From Amphiduros pacificus (lineage: Eukaryota; Annelida; Polychaeta; Phyllodocida; Hesionidae): a DNA stretch of 64,000 nucleotides. The stretch spans positions 3,316,501 to 3,380,500 of the forward strand of contig OX439004.1 of the NCBI GenBank assembly GCA_949316495.1, in the 5' to 3' direction. Within the stretch, counting starts at the first letter, position 1, and each line of letters begins with the position of its first letter. A model generated the notes under the pieces. It made no database searches. It was not told where the DNA came from and was given only the letters and a program-made list of their open reading frames with translations. The position numbers and the translations under genes are program-made. Shown here piece by piece: positions 31,051 to 42,210 of the stretch.

Positions 31051-32197
31051 GCTGCGCCCAATCGCCGTCATGGTCCAAAAGCTGTCAATATCCACAACTT
31101 TTGACAGAGATTGGGCATGTGACAGCTTTGGGGCGACAATTGACAGTCCCGGGGCCATCATGGAAATATCAAAGAATATCCACTGGATATTGGCGCCGAT
31201 TGGGCAGTGGTCGGGTACCCACAAATAGCATTTCCGTCAATTTGAACTTTGACCCAGGCTGGTCCTCTCTCAGCAAGATTATAACACATCGTGCATATTG
31301 GCGCACATAATTGCGCAAGCAAAGATATATGGTTATAAGGGTTAAAGACCGTCAATTTCGCGCACTTTGGACTTTGTCAGTTATTATATTTTCTAACAAA
31401 ACACGGTCAGCATGGTCAGTAAATTATATGTGTGCTATAATTGGGTATACCCAACAGTAACAATTTACATTACTTTATCTTATAAAGCGATGATCGTAAC
31501 TTATATTCTTGCAAGATTTACAAGTCAGAGTCACATCTTTGCGCATACAAAATTGTTAATTATGTAAATCGGCTAAGAAATGACAAAGAAGCACCAATTT
31601 GTATGTTTTTTGTAACAATTTGCTTCTTCCGCATGTGCAGAATGCTACGTAGGCGAGGTCACTGGGTGCATATTTTGTAGCAATGCATCAGTACAAATAT
31701 TATCAACTTTTCAAAAAGTCTGATGTTCTACTCGTTATATGCAGCCGCCAAAGTGTTGACAAAAAAGTATTTAAGCATCGACACTTTCAAATCTTACTAT
31801 GCCAATAAAGGTGTTAAACACATAACTTTAAATCCACGAATCACTGATGGCCGAGTCAAGGTGTTAAACACATGAAGTGCAATTACAAGTGATGGCAAGT
31901 TGTTATTACTGTTCAAAACGTTATGTAATTGACTTCTTAGTTAACTCGAAATCTTTGTCTCAGCATATGCCACACTAACATTAATTCCTGGTTCAATTTG
32001 ATATGTCTCAATTAAGTCATTGATTTTGACCGATGCGTACCTTTGCGCAAAAATCCGCTTTGTATATTACTCAAAAAGATGGATATTTCAAATGGGACAT
32101 CATTTCCGGTTATTTGAACTATGACCCTGGATATTTCTTGACCTAGTTGGATATTTGCCGTGACGCCTTTGGGACATGACGGCGATTGGGCAAAACA
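31051..32197. mobile_element. Non-autonomous DNA element, about 1.15 kb
   Basis: GCCCAATCGCCGTCATG at about 31056 is matched by CATGACGGCGATTGGGC at about 32175-32191, with further likeness inward (TCC.AAA). ATTGCT occurs just outside on both sides (31045-31050 and 32198-32203), a possible 6-bp target duplication, though the outermost 5 bp of the two ends disagree. A second inverted GCCGATTGGGC at about 31196 makes the left end partly palindromic. No transposase frame. Confidence 0.6.
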
Positions 32198-32288
32198 ATT
32201 GCTAGATTATCAAGTTATCAGAAGTGATAAATCCCTAAGGGACTATAGGCTATCTGAATTCTGCTTGCACTAAATTGGTCACTATATC

Positions 32289-32562
32289 GGTAACAAGTGA
32301 CGTCGGCCCCTGATTGAAGCCGGCCCCTAGGAGAAGCCAGCCCCCACATTTAGGTGACTAGATGATCAAGTTACCAAAGAAATTTAACAGCTACCGAGGG
32401 TCCCTAGGGTTAGTTAATGCCCTTAGGGTCAAATAGCCTTCTCAATGGAGATTTCATGAGTTTTGATCCAGTACAGAGTGACTGGGGCCGGCTTCTCTTG
32501 GGGGCCGCGTTCACCTACCCATGGCAGGGCAGACTTCAATTAGGGGCCGACTTCACTGGTAT
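32289..32562. mobile_element. Foldback/MITE element with 10-bp target duplication
   Basis: Subterminal inverted repeats GTGACGTCGGCCCCTGATTG (32297) and the complement of CAATTAGGGGCCGACTTCAC (32537-32556), plus inner GGAGAAGCC.GCCCCC / GGGGCCGGCTTCTC arms. The 10-mer TCACTATATC at 32279-32288 recurs at 32563-32572 and fits a target-site duplication. The GC-rich arms could form a strong hairpin. Confidence 0.75.
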
Positions 32563-32572
32563 TCACTATATC

Positions 32573-35500
32573 AGCCACCTTTCATGATGAAATGCACAAT
32601 ACATTTGAGGGCAAATATTGATATCATCCCAAAGAATACACTAAAGTCATATGGTCATACCTTGTCCTGCCAATGCTATACTTAGGGGATTTAATGTATA
32701 TGTCAAAACTTGTGTCTTCTCCTCTGACCATGCTGATATTCAAAATGGTTGCTATCACAACCGATTGATAAATATGCAGTGGAGACCTCTAGTGAAAAAA
32801 GTTATCGGGAATAGTACTTGGTTCTAGCCTGAGTGACCTCAGCATGAAAAAAAAATTTCAATTTACTGAAAATCCCATGTATATAATAAACACACAATTC
32901 ATATAGTTACTTATATGACCCAATATGAATGCTTGTACATAAGGTTTAAGGTTCAGACCTATTACTTCTCTAACTTATAGTAAGATCATCACATATTTCT
33001 CCCACACATAAGAACACCTTTAAACTTAACCCCAACTTATACTAAAAGGGGCTCACAGAGTGATTGTGAAACAAAACAAAAAAATAACCAGAAAATCAGG
33101 GACTTGGTGCCACACAAAATGGCTTCCAGTATAATTTCCCCAGGCCCCCTGCCAATCTCTCTGACCAATGATTAAATAAAGTGCAGTTGTACAGTTCAAA
33201 TCATGGTAATAAATTGGTTTTGTAAGACAAGACAATAATATACAATAAAGTAAATAAAATATAAGAATATAAACTTACCAGGCAGAGGTCTGATGCCAAG
33301 AAATAATCAGCAAATGTTATCCAAAATAGAGATAGTCCTGTGAACACTGTATCAGCTGTCTTTCAGTTCAAAAATGGAAATGGCGGGAAAGATGCTTGGG
33401 GCAAGGGATCATGGGATTAAGTCAAACAAAGACAAAAGATTCTTTCGTGGTTCAGTGATCATGACCTGACTACTTCCTGGTGCCCATAGAGACAGGAGCT
33501 AGGCTAATTGCACTTTGACCTCAATCAAGGTCAAGTCAAGTAATATATTCTAAAAAGTATAATAATAAAGTAAGTGGTGAAATAATCAAAAACAGGAAAT
33601 AAAGATAGCAGCTTATAATACCTATTAAATTGCTGTGAAAATCACATAAAGTCTATGATAACATTTATAGTTCATTTTCTGGATCATATCAATATACAGA
33701 ACATATATTCCGGCCAGATATTTTTTCAACTGATATTCATTGTCAAAAATGTGAAATACAGAAATAAAACATTTGATAAATATTTTAAGCAATTAGATAC
33801 AGTTATCACAGTTTAAGATTTATTTTTATTTGAGTTCTTATGGTAGACATGCATACTCAAATGGTGATTTATTTTATTTTGGCATAAAAGATATTTAGAA
33901 TACCAGGAAAGGTTATCATCTATCTGTTTCTTACATTATCATAGATATTTGGTTTGGGTTAACATCTTATCTCTGGAGAGCAAAACAGGGCAGATATCTT
34001 GTACAGTATTGTTTGTTTCCAGATGTGACTATTGAAAAGAAAAATTTGGAAAAAAATATAATACAGGGAAATCCCTGAAAGCTAATGACATATTTTCAGT
34101 TGGTGACCGGATGTGTGGTCAGAATTCCGGCCAAATATCCGGGCACCTGTGAGGTGCTTTATGGTCCCATATCTGGGACAGTTATTAGTATCTACAGTGG
34201 TTTGGCCTTGGTGCATCAAACTAGCAAGTGCAAACTCCTCTGGTACTTGTTCTGATGAGTGTTGGCCTCTTAATGTGTGTGAAAATAATTTAAAGAAAAT
34301 CTATTAATGTGACAATATATAATCCAAATATATTTCTCTTCCTTTATTTGAAACTTAAGCACATTTTGAAACTTTCATAACATATTGTCGACCAGTAAAA
34401 TGTCTAAGACCTATTTAACCTAAATTAATATGTTTTGAAAAAGTTGTTATTAGCTACAGGAGACTTGTATTTAATGAGAACCAAATTTTTTTTTCGGCGC
34501 GTGAAACATAAGCAACAGACAAGGATGGGTATCAAATTGTTTGTTACGTCATGGTTGCTATGTTTTTTAGAACCACGAGGTTCTTTTAAGTCTGGTTTGA
34601 TTAAATTCCATGTAAATCAAGTCATTCTGTTGTCAGCCTCTGGAGAGTCACGCAGTGTGACGAAACGCGTCAGGCAAGTTCAGAATATTCTTCAATAATA
34701 CAGCTCAGCGACAGAAACCCACCAATAGTTTGTAAGAATTACTATGTAATGAGAACCAATAAGAGACATATGTAGTCCAAATTTAGAATACATTAGAGGT
34801 AGCGCTGGTTAACAAAATACAATAATAACTTTATCAAAAGTAATAGTAACTGTAATTTTATGTTATTTATTTGCTTATTTCTTTAATTTACAGTTTTCAC
34901 ATTGAAATACATATCAAACAATCTTGTTATCCAAAATTAAAAGTACGCACACTCACACATGCAAACATGTTTGATTGTATGTACTTCTTGCCTCACACTG
35001 TCCACCAGAGGCACACGCAAACTATTACCTCTGGCCAACCCAGATTAGTATTCATCCGGTCCTACTTTTACTGGCCATGTGCTCAAGAACTGTCAGTGTG
35101 TGGTAAATGTGATTGATATATTAACATCTCTTAATATCAAATATGAATTTGCCTTGAGATGTATTAGAATTCATTTGTTAATATTTGAAATTTTTTTGTT
35201 GGTTAGATTAACCAAAAGTATAAAAGATTAAAAGAATTCAAATTGTAAACAAAGCGGCCATCTTTGTTGTGGTTCTGCCTTATCACTACCCCAGGAAATG
35301 GCTCCTCCGGTTGAGAAAGTAGTTCCAAGTTTTATTTCTCTTAATAGTTGTTTCTATATGCACAAACTTTTGTATTAAGGGTGAAATATATCATAATATA
35401 CCAATCTGAGTACAATTCAAGAAAAAAAATAAGTAAGACGGACAGTTACATGAAAATTGGTGGATGTGCTGAGCCAGCACAAAAAGGCACCTTGTACAGA

Positions 35501-36020
35501 GGTGATAGGTTCGCCATGTCGCCCTCTGGTGGAGTTTGTTCTTGCCTATCTTGCCTATCTTGCCTTATCTTGCCTATCTTGCCTTTTCTTGCCTATCTTG
35601 CCTATCTTTAGAAAAATGTAATGATCTTGGTTTTAAGTTCTCCGAGAATATGTTTGAAAATTATAAATGCTGAAGAATTCCACATTTCAAATACATACCT
35701 ACATACGACTACTGTAAAACGTTTAATTCAAGACAATAAAATTATCACATTAATTACATTTAACTGCACAGTGTACATGTAACCTCACTAATATATGTAA
35801 ATTTGCTTTATCAGGGATATGATAATAATATTAATATTAATAATACATGTAAAAAATGGTTTTCATATGAAATATAAAAATAATCATAAATTTGCTTTGA
35901 ATTAAAACAGAATCTACATGTTCAGTATCATATAAATGTAAATTTTTCTCTTTCTATCTCAGCTACAATAAGGCACTAAAATTACTAATAATAAGCCATT
36001 CATTTGTATGGTGCTCTATC
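32573..36020. other. Intergenic stretch, no supported gene
   Basis: About 3.4 kb between elements and the dioxygenase array. A possible minus-strand donor (GCCTG|GTAAGTTT) lies at about 33275-33285, preceded by a non-coding 5' leader-like stretch, but no partner exon is visible. A phrase TGGTCAGAATTCCGGCCAAA at 34117 resembles one at 49551 (GGCCAGAATTCCGGTCACAC), indicating shared repeat debris. A pyrimidine-rich (CTTGCCTAT)n tract is at 35534-35610. Confidence 0.4.
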
Positions 36021-36711
36021 AGACCAGTGTATCCTGCCAAGAGGGTGACTGTCCCATCAGCAAGTGTATCTTGCCAATGGGGTGAGTGTATCTTGCTTAT
36101 GGGGTGACTATTCCTTCAGTGAGTGTATCTTACCAATGGAGTGACTATTCCTTCAACAAGTTTATCTTGCCAATGGGGCGACTGTCCCGTCAGGGAGTGT
36201 ATCTTGCCAAAGGGTGACTATTCCTTCAGTGATTGTATTTTGCCAATGGGGTGACTATTCCTTCAGCATATGTATCTTGTCAATGGGGTGACTATTCCTT
36301 CAGCGAGTGTATCTTGCCAATGGGGTGACTATTCCTTCAGCGTATGTATCTTGCCAATGGGGTGACTATTCCTTCAGCGAGTGTATCTTGCCAATGGGGT
36401 GACTATTCCTTCAGTGAGTGTATCTTGCCAATGGGGTGGCTATTCCTTCAGTGAGTGTATATTGCCAATGGGGTGACTATTCCTTCAGCGTATGTATCTT
36501 GCCAATGGGGTGACTATTCCTTCAGTGAGTGTATGTTGCCAATGGGGTGAGTGTATCTTGCCAATGGGGTGACTATTCCTTCAGTGAGTATATCTTGCCA
36601 ATGGAGTGACTATTCCTTCAGTGAGTGTATCTTGCCAATGGGGTGACTATTCTTTCAGTGAGTGTATCTTGCCAATGGGGTGACTATTCCGTCAGCGAGT
36701 GTATCTTGCCA
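36020..36711. repeat. 37-bp minisatellite fused to the 3' end of the dioxygenase gene, about 19 copies
   Basis: The unit on the plus strand contains GTGTATCTTGCCAATGGGG then TGACTATTCCTTCAGTGA. On the minus strand the final 27 coding bases of the dioxygenase (GGCAAGATACACTCGCTGAC then GGAATAG, including the stop) are one unit of the array. Successive units run downstream into the 3' UTR with small differences. Confidence 0.95.
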
Positions 36712-37814
36712 CAGAGAGTTGCCAGGATTTTGCGTGGCGGGGTAAATGGTTGGCGGGCATGGAGAGCAAGCCTGTTGTCCACCAGCATTACATCACCCTC
36801 CTGCCAAGAGATACTGACTGCTTCAGACTCAACCACGGCCTGAAGGACTTCTAGAAAGTCCTGTGGAAACCTCTCACCACTCCCAAGATACGCCCTACGT
36901 TTTAGCCCCTTTTGCTCCTTGTTGAAGTTGTACAAGGTGAAGTTTACGATATGGTTAAACCAAGTTTTTTTATGGGAGACAACATCGTAGCCGAAAGCAG
37001 GAAGCGTGCATGTCACTACCATTGACTTGTCTTCCAACCACTCACATTTGAGCCTCAGACTTCGACAAACTTCTTCAGCCTCCGATTCTGTGTTTACTCC
37101 AAAAGCGTTTTTCCAGCCCCGACCAATAAAATGATCCAAATTGTCATCCATCGGAATAATTCTCTCATAAGTGATTCCAGTTGAATCTAGCTTTTCTATA
37201 AAGGCCGGAAAGAACTGTGCCATGCGTTGGTAAACGGCACTGGAGAGGACCAAGGTCGTCTCACCACCTTCGGCAGGTGCTACCTCACAATAGAAAAACA
37301 GATACCTGGGGCTGACGGGCTGGAAGGCCAGTTCGTGATGGTACGGGATGAACTTGTCAGGCGGAGAATCATTGGCTGTGATCACATTCCCCACGACCTT
37401 GGTGCGAGGAGAATTGCTTCCTTTCTGCTTGAAGGCTTCGAAACCAAATGAGTTGACAAACTGATCAAAATGCAATGGTTCCTTAATCGGGAATCCTCGA
37501 AACAAAATGGCTGCATGTCTCTCCAGTGTATCACATAGTGCAGTCTTCCTGCTGCAGATATAGTGACGCCACTGTGATATGTCCTCGGCACGGTGGTGTG
37601 CTGGTCGTAGAATCAGCGGGAACGATCTCCCTTCATAGCTGACTTGGTGAGGGTGTCTTATGCTTTCTATGGAGAGCTCAGCCAGATCTGCCTTTGTGGT
37701 GGTATGCAACAAGCTGCATTTACCTCTTCCAAATGTCCTCTTCGTTGTGAGAAGACCTTTGTTGGTCCTTTTCAAAAAAACTCTAAAAGCTTGTTCAATC
37801 TTTGTGAAAGCCAT
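36684..37814 (-). CDS. TauD/TfdA-family 2-oxoglutarate dioxygenase (clavaminate-synthase-like)
   Basis: An intronless frame of 376 codons from the first ATG (37814), which follows an in-frame TAA with no earlier ATG. The protein closely resembles the plant clavaminate-synthase-like protein At3g21360 and bacterial TauD relatives in order of motifs: ILFRGFPIK, PRTKVVGNVITANDSPPDK, the iron-binding H-x-E in PYHHELAF (H159, E161), FFYCEVAPAEGGET, IGRGWKNAFG, KTWFN, DVMLVDN and the distal H352 and R361 in ALHARQPF.PPRKIL. These residues bind Fe(II) and 2-oxoglutarate; the substrate is unknown. Residues 1-40 are basic and Ser/Thr-rich, as in a mitochondrial presequence. The last residues (KIHSLTE) are encoded by a minisatellite unit. 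The absence of introns contrasts with both neighbouring genes. Confidence 0.9.
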   Translation of the reverse strand: MAFTKIEQAFRVFLKRTNKGLLTTKRTFGRGKCSLLHTTTKADLAELSIESIRHPHQVSYEGRSFPLILRPAHHRAEDISQWRHYICSRKTALCDTLERHAAILFRGFPIKEPLHFDQFVNSFGFEAFKQKGSNSPRTKVVGNVITANDSPPDKFIPYHHELAFQPVSPRYLFFYCEVAPAEGGETTLVLSSAVYQRMAQFFPAFIEKLDSTGITYERIIPMDDNLDHFIGRGWKNAFGVNTESEAEEVCRSLRLKCEWLEDKSMVVTCTLPAFGYDVVSHKKTWFNHIVNFTLYNFNKEQKGLKRRAYLGSGERFPQDFLEVLQAVVESEAVSISWQEGDVMLVDNRLALHARQPFTPPRKILATLCGKIHSLTE

Positions 37815-37899
37815 GAGAGTAAAACAATTTGTTTCCCTTGTTTGAGCCGTGAAGCGGTCCTGAATAACAATGTTCTTGTTCACAAATACAGTGTGGATA

Positions 37900-39426
37900 C
37901 CTGTATTCCAAAACTTTCCTGAGTGTTAGTCTCAGTATTCTGGGTACGAATCTAATGCATAAGTATTTATACATTTTCAAATGAAACTTTCCCAGAAGTT
38001 TCACAACCAGAAAGTTTGAATCATACATTAAAAGTGTCATCAGTTTGGTTGAACTGAATACCTTTTTGCATATACCAGTATATATTTTTATTGCATTAGC
38101 AATTTTTTTCTTTTTTACATATTATTAGAGATCTCTCATGATTTTACACATTCAGATTTTAATATCAAGAAACTATTTTTTTTGCTGTTATGGTTTTCGT
38201 ATTTCTTGGAATATGTCCAACTTTTATTGATTGTAAAATATGACATATCGAAACATATCATAATGGTTGTTGGCTGGTTGAGCGAACAGGATCGGAAACA
38301 GATTGCGACATTGTTGGTAATATCTGGCAACCTAGAATGTTAAAGAAAACCAATCTACTGTATATGTGTTGCATTTGTTCATTAATAAGTCATCACATTT
38401 GACTCAAAATATGGATTTGAAACCCAAATCTATAAGATATCTTGTAGTGTAAGAGAAATACTACATACAATGAGAGCTCAGTTGAAACCCCAAACATCCA
38501 GCCCTGAAGGCAAAACTAACGCAAGGAAAGGAAAAACTGCAGTTGCTGCACAGCTCCGTAATGTTAGCAGGGAAGATAGGTAAATTTGATCACATTTTTG
38601 AAAAAATTGAAGGAGTTTGCATCGTCTTTCAGTCTCTGCCAGAATAACTTCAAAATAACTAAAATACTCCTTTTAGAAAAATCACTATTTTTTAAAAGTT
38701 ATTAGCCTAAAAGGAAAGATCTCCCAAGAAATATATACATGTAAAGGGTTGGATTTATGGCAATATGGTGAAGGCTTTTTTCTCATGTGAATGTTACTTA
38801 AGAGCCGGTTTGTCAAAATTATGATGAAAAGATGACTTTAATAAAAAAGAAAATAATTGAAAGAAATATGTGCTGAGATAATGAACTCTTGATTTTTCAG
38901 AAACAAGGTTTACCTGCCAGCCAACACTTAATTCTGTCATTTTTAGGCAAAATTATGAAGAATAGAAATCAAAGGTCTAATTAGAAGGCAGCAACCAGAT
39001 TAAAGACCAACAAAATCCTATTTCAAACATTCATCTTTTAATCTTTCCTTAATCTTAGTTGTACACTCAAGAACCCGAGATATTTCTGAATGATTTTTCT
39101 CAGAAATACTTCTCACATCTATAATTAAGAATCTGACCTTCTCAATATCTGAAGTAAATTATTACATCATGGTTGAAACAATTCTCAAAATGGCTGCAAT
39201 AAAAGCATGATCTGCACTGCACTGAAGACAAACATAATGCAACTTTCTCATGAAGTGCTATGGCTGTGAATTTTTATTTTAGCATGTTATATCTATCCAT
39301 AAAACGTTTTGTAAGCCTCTTTTGTCACAGTTAATGCGAAGGCATCAAGACTATTCTTAACTGCAGTTTGAAATGGCCAGGGGACCAAAATAAAAATATG
39401 TTGGATAATCTGGGATTTATCTAAAG
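37900..39426. other. Noncoding stretch upstream of the dioxygenase
   Basis: AT-rich sequence with no supported exon on either strand. The promoter of the minus-strand dioxygenase presumably lies in its left part, but I see no clear TATA box. Confidence 0.4.
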
Positions 39427-40212
39427 GGATTAAGCACCGATTTTGAAAAAAACGTTTAAAATTCACATATTGGTGATAAATTGTGTCTATTTTGATGTCT
39501 ATTTTCTATTTTATTGATGCATCCCCATGTTTACCTGTTAATTCTATTTTAACAAGACCTTAATCTATTGGCCCTTTATGAAAGCACACTTCTTTCTTGG
39601 CATCGTTTTTATGTGGAGTGTGACCATAGAGGCAATGAAAGGTAAAATGACGTCATAAGAGTATGGCAATATGCTTATGACGTCATCAAAGTTATTGTCC
39701 TTTGAATAGTGCCAGAATGACGTCAAACAGTTCGACCCTACTTTGAGCCTCAATTGAGCTCAAACAAGGTTCATGCTACCCGTGTTTACCCGTCACATGC
39801 AGCTTATGGCTCAGACAGACCTGTGCTGGGAGTGCAACTCTAATGTCTTATAGTAACTTATATTATTACTCTATAATAATTTTAATTTGTCAGGATGTTC
39901 ATATGTGGCTAAGCTTTCAATTTCACCGAATTGTAGAATTGATGCTTTTATTAAAATACCTTTAACCACATTATTGCCATAATTTCAATAAAATGATAAT
40001 GATTAAAAGTTTCTGATTGATTGGTGCTACTACATAGTAATCCCCTTATTAACAAGATGGCTGCCATCTGCCAAAGATGACTATAAATTCAGAAAATGGG
40101 AGGACAGTAAAGGTAACAGAAGTATATCTCAAAATCTCTTTTTCATATCTTATATTTGTCCATTTTATTGACACATAAATTGGTTATCCATATTTTGTGA
40201 GGGTTTCCTTCC

Positions 40213-40420
40213 CCTTGAAGAAAAAAAAACTTGCCATTAAGATAAATAACATACCATTAAAAAAATAAAACATGCCACTAAGAAAATAAAACATACCATT
40301 AGAAAAACATACCAGAAAATAAAACATACCATTAAAAAAACATACCATTAAAGAAAACATGCCATTTAGAAAAAAAACATGCCATAAAGAAAAAACATTT
40401 CAAGAAGAAGAAAAATGCCA
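40213..40420. repeat. Degenerate A-rich tandem repeat
   Basis: Irregular units of 13-20 bp built on AAAACATACCATTA or AAAACATGCCATTA. The spacing varies, so it is an old or slippage-prone array inside the 2.7-kb element. Confidence 0.75.
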
Positions 40421-41054
40421 CTGAGAGAAAAAGCATGCCACTATCTGCATGTATTGCAATCAAATGGTGCAATCTCACATCTAACTGAACTGCACTATTT
40501 CTGCTGCCAAACTTTTTACCAATAATCAGGAAAAATAATACACTCATCTTCACATTTCAAAATTGTCTGTTACGCAGGGTTCAGGATGTACCGGTATGAA
40601 AAATATGTTAAATATTTTCTCATGCGAAGATCAGACAAAGAACCTATTATTGCTAACCTGTTGACACGCCAGAGAATATTTCTTTTAATATCACTCATTT
40701 CTTGGACAAGGTCCAATTTTCTGTACTTTGTGAAAATCAGCAATGCCTGGAGAATTGGAAACTGAAACTTGGTGAGAGATTTTTCCCAGAAAGTGAAGCT
40801 TTGCGTTATTTGTGTAGCTGATTAATCAGGATGTTTGGCCAACTCATTTTACATAACCTGGAGGAAAAAAAGGCCCGGGACAGAGATTTTAATGTTTATT
40901 TTTCAAATAAAAATGGAGTTATTGCAACTGACTTCCTTTCTTTGTCTCATAGACTGGTTTTTTAGAATTATTTTTATCGATGCCATGGAAACTGTTCAAA
41001 TTTTTCAGGAACATTAGAATTACATAAGATTTCACAGACACTAATGGGGATGTA

Positions 41055-42041
41055 TTAACGTTAGGGGGAACAGGGACGCTTCATGCAGAGGATCACAGGT
41101 GTATGAAATGTGTTGTTGATGGTTGCTAAGATACCAACAAGTAAGACGTCACTATTTCATTGATAAATAACCAAAGCACCATTATGACGTCATTGCTCCT
41201 TCAACTACATGAAATAGTGCACCATTATAACCCATCAAAGCTAACTAAATAGATAACATATTTCTGTTGAAAAAGGATCAATGTTTTTATATACATATGG
41301 AAACATCATTTTGTAATCTTTTATGACTAATGCTGCATTCGACCTCATCACTGCCCAGTGATACAAAAAAGAAAGTTTACAAAATATCATATTTCTCAAA
41401 ATTTCCCACGCTTTTTATGACAAAATTGAGAAGTTTTGCAATTTTAATTACCAAATTTTAAGAACAGGTTTACTCCAAATATTATTCTAATTAGTTTAAA
41501 TAGAAGGAATTTTGATTAACGGTCTTTATTTTGAGATATCTAACTTTCTTCAAATTCAAGTCAAAAATTACCAAATGGTGTCAAAAATTTACATTTATTT
41601 GAATAATTTTATTTACAAAAACACAAATTACTTGAATTATAAGACGTCTTTTAAAATTCTGTCTATTTAAACTAAATAACATGATTCTAGCTAAAGATCA
41701 ATGTCTTAGTTCTGCAGATTGTTAGTGTAGTTATTCTCAAAAATGTTTTTCAAGTTAGCTCTATCCCTTCTTTAATTGTTACAAAAAAAACATCTTTTTC
41801 TGATTTTTGCTTCAACTTTAAATCTAAAATGATTAAAAATGATAAAATTTTAAAAACAAATTAAAAATCAAATCAAAAGAAAAATCAATCCCGAAGCCTT
41901 TGATACATTAAAGGCTGAAATCCGTTTTGTAGTTATTTTCATACAAAGCAATTATCTTGTACCATGTCATTTTTTGTGGTTCAAATGACTTTTTTGGCGG
42001 GAAAAAAGAGCTTTAGAAGACACTGTTCCCCCTAACGTTAA
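41055..42041. mobile_element. Nested MITE-like element, 987 bp
   Basis: The ends are TTAACGTTAGGGGGAACAG at 41055-41073 and its exact complement CTGTTCCCCCTAACGTTAA at 42023-42041. The outer TTAA could be a target duplication (piggyBac type) or part of the repeat. It lies within the 2.7-kb element, so it is the later insertion. No protein frame. Confidence 0.75.
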
Positions 42042-42180
42042 TCAAAAAAATAATAGATGTGAAAGACAAATACATTTATCATGAATATGTGAATTTTAGA
42101 CGTTTTTTTACAAAATTGGTGCTTAATCCATTTAATTGTATTTAAATGCAGGATTAATAAAACATTCAGCATAACCAATA

Positions 42181-42210
42181 ATGGATGGCTGTGATTGGAC
42201 GGCAAGATGA
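42181..42210 (+). promoter_or_regulatory. Upstream ORF overlapping the CCDC148 start
   Basis: ATG at 42181 opens a 9-codon frame whose TGA (42208-42210) overlaps the main ATG (42207) as ATGA. If it is within the transcript it would permit termination-reinitiation and could dampen translation. The transcription start is unknown. Confidence 0.4.

Larger units (their letters stand above)
39427..42129. mobile_element. Non-autonomous DNA transposon, 2.7 kb, with a nested element
   Basis: The ends are GGATTAAGCACCGATTTTG at 39427 and, inverted, GGATTAAGCACCAATTTTG ending at 42129. The inverted repeats continue inward for 50 bp or more (AAAACGT.TAAAATTCACATAT..TGATAAAT) at roughly 85% identity. No transposase frame is present. 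A short A-rich array (40213-40420) and another inverted-repeat element (41055-42041) lie inside. Its right end is 77 bp before the CCDC148 start codon. No clear target duplication was found. Confidence 0.8.

Noticed and set aside
34625-34690. The GTGTGACGAAACGCGTCAGG motif as a known regulatory site
   Set aside because: It looks distinctive and GC-rich for this region, but I cannot tie it to any element or factor.
37815-37883. Longer N-terminus for the dioxygenase
   Set aside because: The upstream extension starts at GTG, has no ATG and meets an in-frame TAA; the first ATG is at 37814.
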